Assembly (NCBI RefSeq): GCF_946885855.1
Contig: NZ_CAMPHH010000168.1
Span: forward strand, 1 to 7,417
DNA length: 7,417 nucleotides
Source: an uncultured Actinotalea sp.
GTDB taxonomy: Bacteria; Actinomycetota; Actinomycetes; Actinomycetales; Cellulomonadaceae
Direction of reading: 5' to 3'
Shown: positions 5,092 through 7,417 of the stretch, in pieces
Layout of the letters: each line of letters opens with the position of its first letter
Position numbering within the stretch: the stretch's first letter is position 1
The notes under the pieces: model-generated
The model's database searches: none
The model's input: only the letters and a program-made list of their open reading frames with translations
What the model was told of the DNA's origin: nothing
Translations under genes and position numbers: made by a program

Positions 5092-6014
5092 GTCGTCCCC
5101 TCCTGCGTGATCGACCCGGACGACGATGTCACATCCGCGGGCGTGGTCGCGTACCTGAGCCCCCGCCCCGACCCCGCGGGCAGCTCGAGCGCGTCCTCCG
5201 TGGTGACCTCCGCCGTGATGCCGTAGGCGCTCTCCAGCGACACCAGGGTGGCCGCGGCGGACGACCGGGCGAACCGCGCCGCCATCGCCGCGGCGTCCCC
5301 GACGGCCTCCACCCGGTACGGCGCCGTCAGCGGGACGAAGTTCACCCAGATCGCCTCCCCCGCGGTCCGGACCGTCGTCAGCGAGGTGAGCCGCTGCCCG
5401 TTGACCGCCATCGCCTCGGCGCCCGCCGACCACAGGGCGTTGACGACCATCTTCAGGTCCACGTCCTGGACGCGGCTGTCCGGGTCGACGACGCCGTCCT
5501 CCAGCAGAGCTCCGTCGTCGAGCTCGACGACCAGGCCGGGTCCGGTCACGGACAGTGCGCCCGACAGCAGCTCGCTGCGGCGCAGCTCCGACACGAGCGC
5601 AGGGTCGGAGACGCGCAGGAGCTCCTCCTGCAGCGCGGCGATCTCCTCGGCCAGCTCCTGCCCGGTGGCCTGAAGCGCGTCGCGCTGGTCGGTCCGCTCG
5701 GTGATCTGCTCGATGAGCAGCGCCTTCCCCTCGTCCACGGCCTGGGCGGGCGCCCGCAGCGACAGGACGGCCGTCACGGTCACCAGGCCGAGGACGGCGC
5801 TCAGCGCGGCGTGCAGGACGACGCGCGGCACCGGGCCGCGGCCGTCCGGACCGTCGGCCGTCGGCCGTCGCCGGCCCAGCTCGACCGGCCGGTACATGAC
5901 GTCGTTGAGCAGGCCCATCGAGGCGTCCACGGCACGGGGCGGGGGCACCCCGTCGGGACCCCCTCGCGGCGCAGCATGGGCACCGTGGCCGCCCTCGGCA
6001 CGGTGGTCGCTCAT
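5088..6014 (-). CDS. DUF881 family membrane protein, first copy
   Basis: Protein of 308 residues. The N-terminal tail (1-60) is His/Gly/Pro-rich and then carries ASMGLLNDVMYRPVELGRRR (about 31-50), a short conserved pre-membrane motif that DUF881-2 lacks. One membrane segment lies at about 65-86 (VVLHAALSAVLGLVTVTAVL). A coiled-coil stretch follows at about 94-140 (EQITERTDQRDALQATGQEL, AEEIAALQEELLRV), then the DUF881 domain (LSVTGPGLVVELDDG, DLKMVVNALWSAGAEAMAVN, APYRVEAVGD). Biochemical function is not known. The ATG at 6014 overlaps the pgsA stop as ATGA, and the gene's stop overlaps sbp. Both DUF881 products share the tail, membrane segment, coiled coil and domain order, so they look like an old tandem duplication split by sbp. 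Confidence 0.93.
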   Translation of the reverse strand: MSDHRAEGGHGAHAAPRGGPDGVPPPRAVDASMGLLNDVMYRPVELGRRRPTADGPDGRGPVPRVVLHAALSAVLGLVTVTAVLSLRAPAQAVDEGKALLIEQITERTDQRDALQATGQELAEEIAALQEELLRVSDPALVSELRRSELLSGALSVTGPGLVVELDDGALLEDGVVDPDSRVQDVDLKMVVNALWSAGAEAMAVNGQRLTSLTTVRTAGEAIWVNFVPLTAPYRVEAVGDAAAMAARFARSSAAATLVSLESAYGITAEVTTEDALELPAGSGRGLRYATTPADVTSSSGSITQEGTT

Positions 6015-6619
6015 GCCACCGCCCGCCCGCGCCGCAGCTCCCCCACCGCCTGGCGGACGTAGACGGCGCCGGCGAGCCAGTACAGCCCCATGCCCCACCA
6101 CGCGAACGCCCAGCCCACCACGCCGGCCGTGAGGCCGACGGCGTTCTCCCACCGGGCCAGGAGCAGGAGCGGGAACGCGTACAGCAGGGCGAAGGTCCCC
6201 GCCTTGCCGACGAAGTGCACGGGGAGCGGACCGATGCCGCGCGCCATGAGGACCGCGAGCACCACGGCGAGGACCACGTCGCGGCCCACCACGGCGACGA
6301 GGACACCCGGCGGCACGATCTCCCGGGCCGTGAGCGCCACGAGCGTCACGAGGATGAAGAGCCGGTCCGCGGCGGGGTCGAGCAGCTCGCCCAGCCGTGA
6401 CTGCTGACCGAGCCGCCGGGCCAGGACGCCGTCGAGCCAGTCCGTCGCGCCGGAGAACGCCAGGACCGCGAGGGCCCAGCCGTCCTGCCCCTGCCCCAGG
6501 AGCACGGCGAAGACAGGCACGAGCGCCAGGCGCAGAGCGCTGATGAGGTTCGGGAGCGTCAGGACCTTCGACCCGGCCGACGACGTCGCCGCGTCGTCGG
6601 GCGCACCGAGATCGGTCAC
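6011..6619 (-). CDS. pgsA: CDP-alcohol phosphatidyltransferase (PgsA-like)
   Basis: Integral membrane enzyme of 202 residues that transfers a phosphatidyl group from CDP-diacylglycerol to an alcohol, releasing CMP, at the cytoplasmic membrane. The family signature is intact: DWLDGVLARRLGQQSRLGEL then LDPAADR, giving D-x2-D-G-x2-A-R-x8-G-x3-D-x3-D with catalytic and metal-binding Asp60, Asp63, Asp81 and Asp85. LTLPNLISALRLALVPVF before it is the usual first membrane helix. Further hydrophobic segments follow to about residue 190. The alcohol cannot be read from sequence: glycerol-3-phosphate (phosphatidylglycerophosphate synthase) is the default, but the mycobacterial neighbour-conserved copy (pgsA2) has an unsettled role and cardiolipin-type synthases share the fold. 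The GTG at 6619 (VTDLGAPDD) has only a weak GGTGG ribosome site 6 bases upstream. First gene of the four-gene coupled cluster. Confidence 0.9.
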   Translation of the reverse strand: MTDLGAPDDAATSSAGSKVLTLPNLISALRLALVPVFAVLLGQGQDGWALAVLAFSGATDWLDGVLARRLGQQSRLGELLDPAADRLFILVTLVALTAREIVPPGVLVAVVGRDVVLAVVLAVLMARGIGPLPVHFVGKAGTFALLYAFPLLLLARWENAVGLTAGVVGWAFAWWGMGLYWLAGAVYVRQAVGELRRGRAVA

Positions 6620-6725
6620 CGTCGTCCACCGTCCCGTCCGGACCCGCCCCCGACCGACCCGGCCGACGTGCGGGCCACCTGCCGCCCCGCGTCTGGAGGG
6701 CCGGGCGCGCGCCCGACCTGCGTCG

Positions 6726-6731
6726 ATCCTA
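6726..6731 (-). promoter_or_regulatory. Possible -10 box for the pgsA membrane cluster
   Basis: TAGGAT on the minus strand is a good TANNNT box in the 202-base divergent gap. It would give a leader of about 100 bases before the pgsA GTG. No TTGAC-like -35 is found at 16-18 bases. The rest of the 6620-6821 gap is G/C-rich with no gene I can support. Confidence 0.4.
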
Positions 6732-6809
6732 CGGGTGGCACGCCCGGGACCGTGGACCTTCGGCACCGGCGCCACCGTGTCCGGCCCCCGACCGCCCGCC
6801 GGTGCCTGA

Positions 6810-6815
6810 CATGCT
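6810..6815 (+). promoter_or_regulatory. Possible -10 of a leaderless DUF4126 transcript
   Basis: CATGCT ends 6 bases before the ATG at 6822, one mismatch from TANNNT. The nearby GGGG lies only 2 bases from the ATG, too close for a ribosome site, so a leaderless messenger is the simpler reading. No -35 is apparent. Confidence 0.3.
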
Positions 6816-6821
6816 GGGGCG

Positions 6822-7415
6822 ATGCTCGAGGTACTGACCGCGACCGGTCTGGCGACCGCGGCAGGTCTCAACGCGGGCCTGCCGCTGCTCGTGCTGGGCG
6901 CCGCCGCACGGTGGACCACGCTCGTGGAGCTCCCGGCGGGGTGGACCTGGCTGAGCGAGGGAGGGGTCCTCGCGGTCCTCGCGGTGCTCGTCCTGCTCGA
7001 CGTCGTAGCGGACAAGGTGCCCGGCGTGGACCACCTCAACGACGTCGCGCAGACGGTGGTCCGGCCGACGTCCGGCGGGCTGGCCTTCGGCGCCGGGGTC
7101 GGCGCGGTGACGCCGGCGGTCCAGGACCCCGCTGCGCTCGCCGACGCCGGCGTCTGGGTGCCCGTGCTGGTCGGCGTCGTGCTCGCGCTCGTCACGCACC
7201 TGACCAAGGCCGCGGCCCGGCCGGTCGTCTCCGCGGCGACACTCGGGATCGGTGGCCCCGTGGTCAGCGCGGTCGAGGACGTCACGAGCGTGTCCCTCAG
7301 CCTCGCGGCGCTGCTCCTGCCCGTCCTCGTCGTCGTCCTGCTCCTGGTGCCCGTCGTCGTCGGCGTGCGCCTCGCCCGCCGTCGGCGGCAGGACCGGCCG
7401 CCCGCCCCCGCCTGA
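6822..7415 (+). CDS. DUF4126 family membrane protein
   Basis: Complete gene for a 197-residue integral membrane protein, the only plus-strand gene in the window. The family start is recognisable: TGLATAAGLNAGLPLLVLGA (8-27). A second hydrophobic stretch (about 48-63) leads to LDVVADKVPGVDHLND (59-74), a charged motif D-x3-D-K-x-P-x2-D-x3-D typical of the family. Glycine-rich hydrophobic segments follow at about 83-135 (including LAFGAGVGAVTPAV), and TKAAARPVVSAATLGIGGPV at 128-147 is also family-like. A long C-terminal hydrophobic segment lies at about 160-185, ending in a basic tail RLARRRRQDR. The function is unknown; no catalytic motif is evident. It diverges from the pgsA cluster with 202 bases between the two starts, so shared control is possible but not shown. 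The TGA at 7413-7415 is two bases from the window end. Confidence 0.88.
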   Translation: MLEVLTATGLATAAGLNAGLPLLVLGAAARWTTLVELPAGWTWLSEGGVLAVLAVLVLLDVVADKVPGVDHLNDVAQTVVRPTSGGLAFGAGVGAVTPAVQDPAALADAGVWVPVLVGVVLALVTHLTKAAARPVVSAATLGIGGPVVSAVEDVTSVSLSLAALLLPVLVVVLLLVPVVVGVRLARRRRQDRPPAPA

Positions 7416-7417
7416 CC

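Noticed and set aside
5092..6306. Extension of the sbp frame upstream into a 515-codon protein
   Set aside because: The added part lies over DUF881-1 in another frame and is low complexity. ATG 5091 has a good Shine-Dalgarno and matches the family N-terminus.
6543..6809. 88-codon plus-strand frame in the divergent gap
   Set aside because: It covers the 5' end of pgsA on the opposite strand and the G/C-rich gap, and its product is Arg/Pro-rich with no recognisable feature.

Overview
The window is about 73% or more G+C by eye, with strongly G/C-ending codons, GTG starts, four 4-base start/stop overlaps and TANNNT-type promoter boxes. The gene set is a conserved actinobacterial block: a CDP-alcohol phosphatidyltransferase, DUF881, small basic protein (DUF1290), a second DUF881, a GarA-type FHA protein, an FtsR-type MerR regulator, a bifunctional-nuclease-family protein and a second MerR regulator. 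The same order is known in Mycobacterium tuberculosis as Rv1822 to Rv1830. The protein details look like Micrococcales, most likely Cellulomonadaceae (inference from sequence feel, not from a search). This is chromosomal core DNA. I see no mobile element, CRISPR array, tRNA or rRNA.

Layout, in the direction of transcription of the minus strand. (1) 6619 down to 3902 is a tightly packed four-gene membrane cluster, pgsA-like, DUF881-1, sbp, DUF881-2, in which every junction is an ATGA overlap. (2) 3901 to 3633 is a 269-base gap with no convincing gene. It holds three 11-base-spaced repeats, two hairpins and a possible promoter; in the mycobacterial version of the block this slot holds gcvH. (3) 3632 to 2296 holds garA and ftsR, joined by a GTGA overlap. 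(4) 2230 to 1721 holds the bifunctional nuclease family gene, probably read from a leaderless transcript. (5) 1720 to 1517 is a regulatory stretch with an excellent TTGACC-N17-TAGCGT promoter, an A+T-richer dyad and three copies of AGGTGANG. (6) 1516 to 953 is the second merR gene. (7) 952 to 747 holds a terminator-like hairpin and a possible pyc promoter. (8) 746 to the window edge is the 5' third of a biotin carboxylase domain that belongs to pyruvate carboxylase. On the plus strand, diverging from the pgsA cluster, 6822-7415 encodes a complete DUF4126 membrane protein.

How it fits together: the membrane cluster supplies a phospholipid headgroup enzyme and three small membrane proteins. The DUF881/sbp pair also sits next to division genes in Bacillus, and FtsR controls ftsZ in Corynebacterium, so envelope and division control is a reasonable theme. 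GarA is the phospho-switched inhibitor of 2-oxoglutarate metabolism, and pyruvate carboxylase feeds oxaloacetate to the same cycle. The block therefore joins envelope/division genes to carbon-flux control. Nothing here looks like a new defence or mobile system. The parts most worth a second look are the repeat-bearing gap where gcvH is expected and the repeat/dyad region in front of the second merR.
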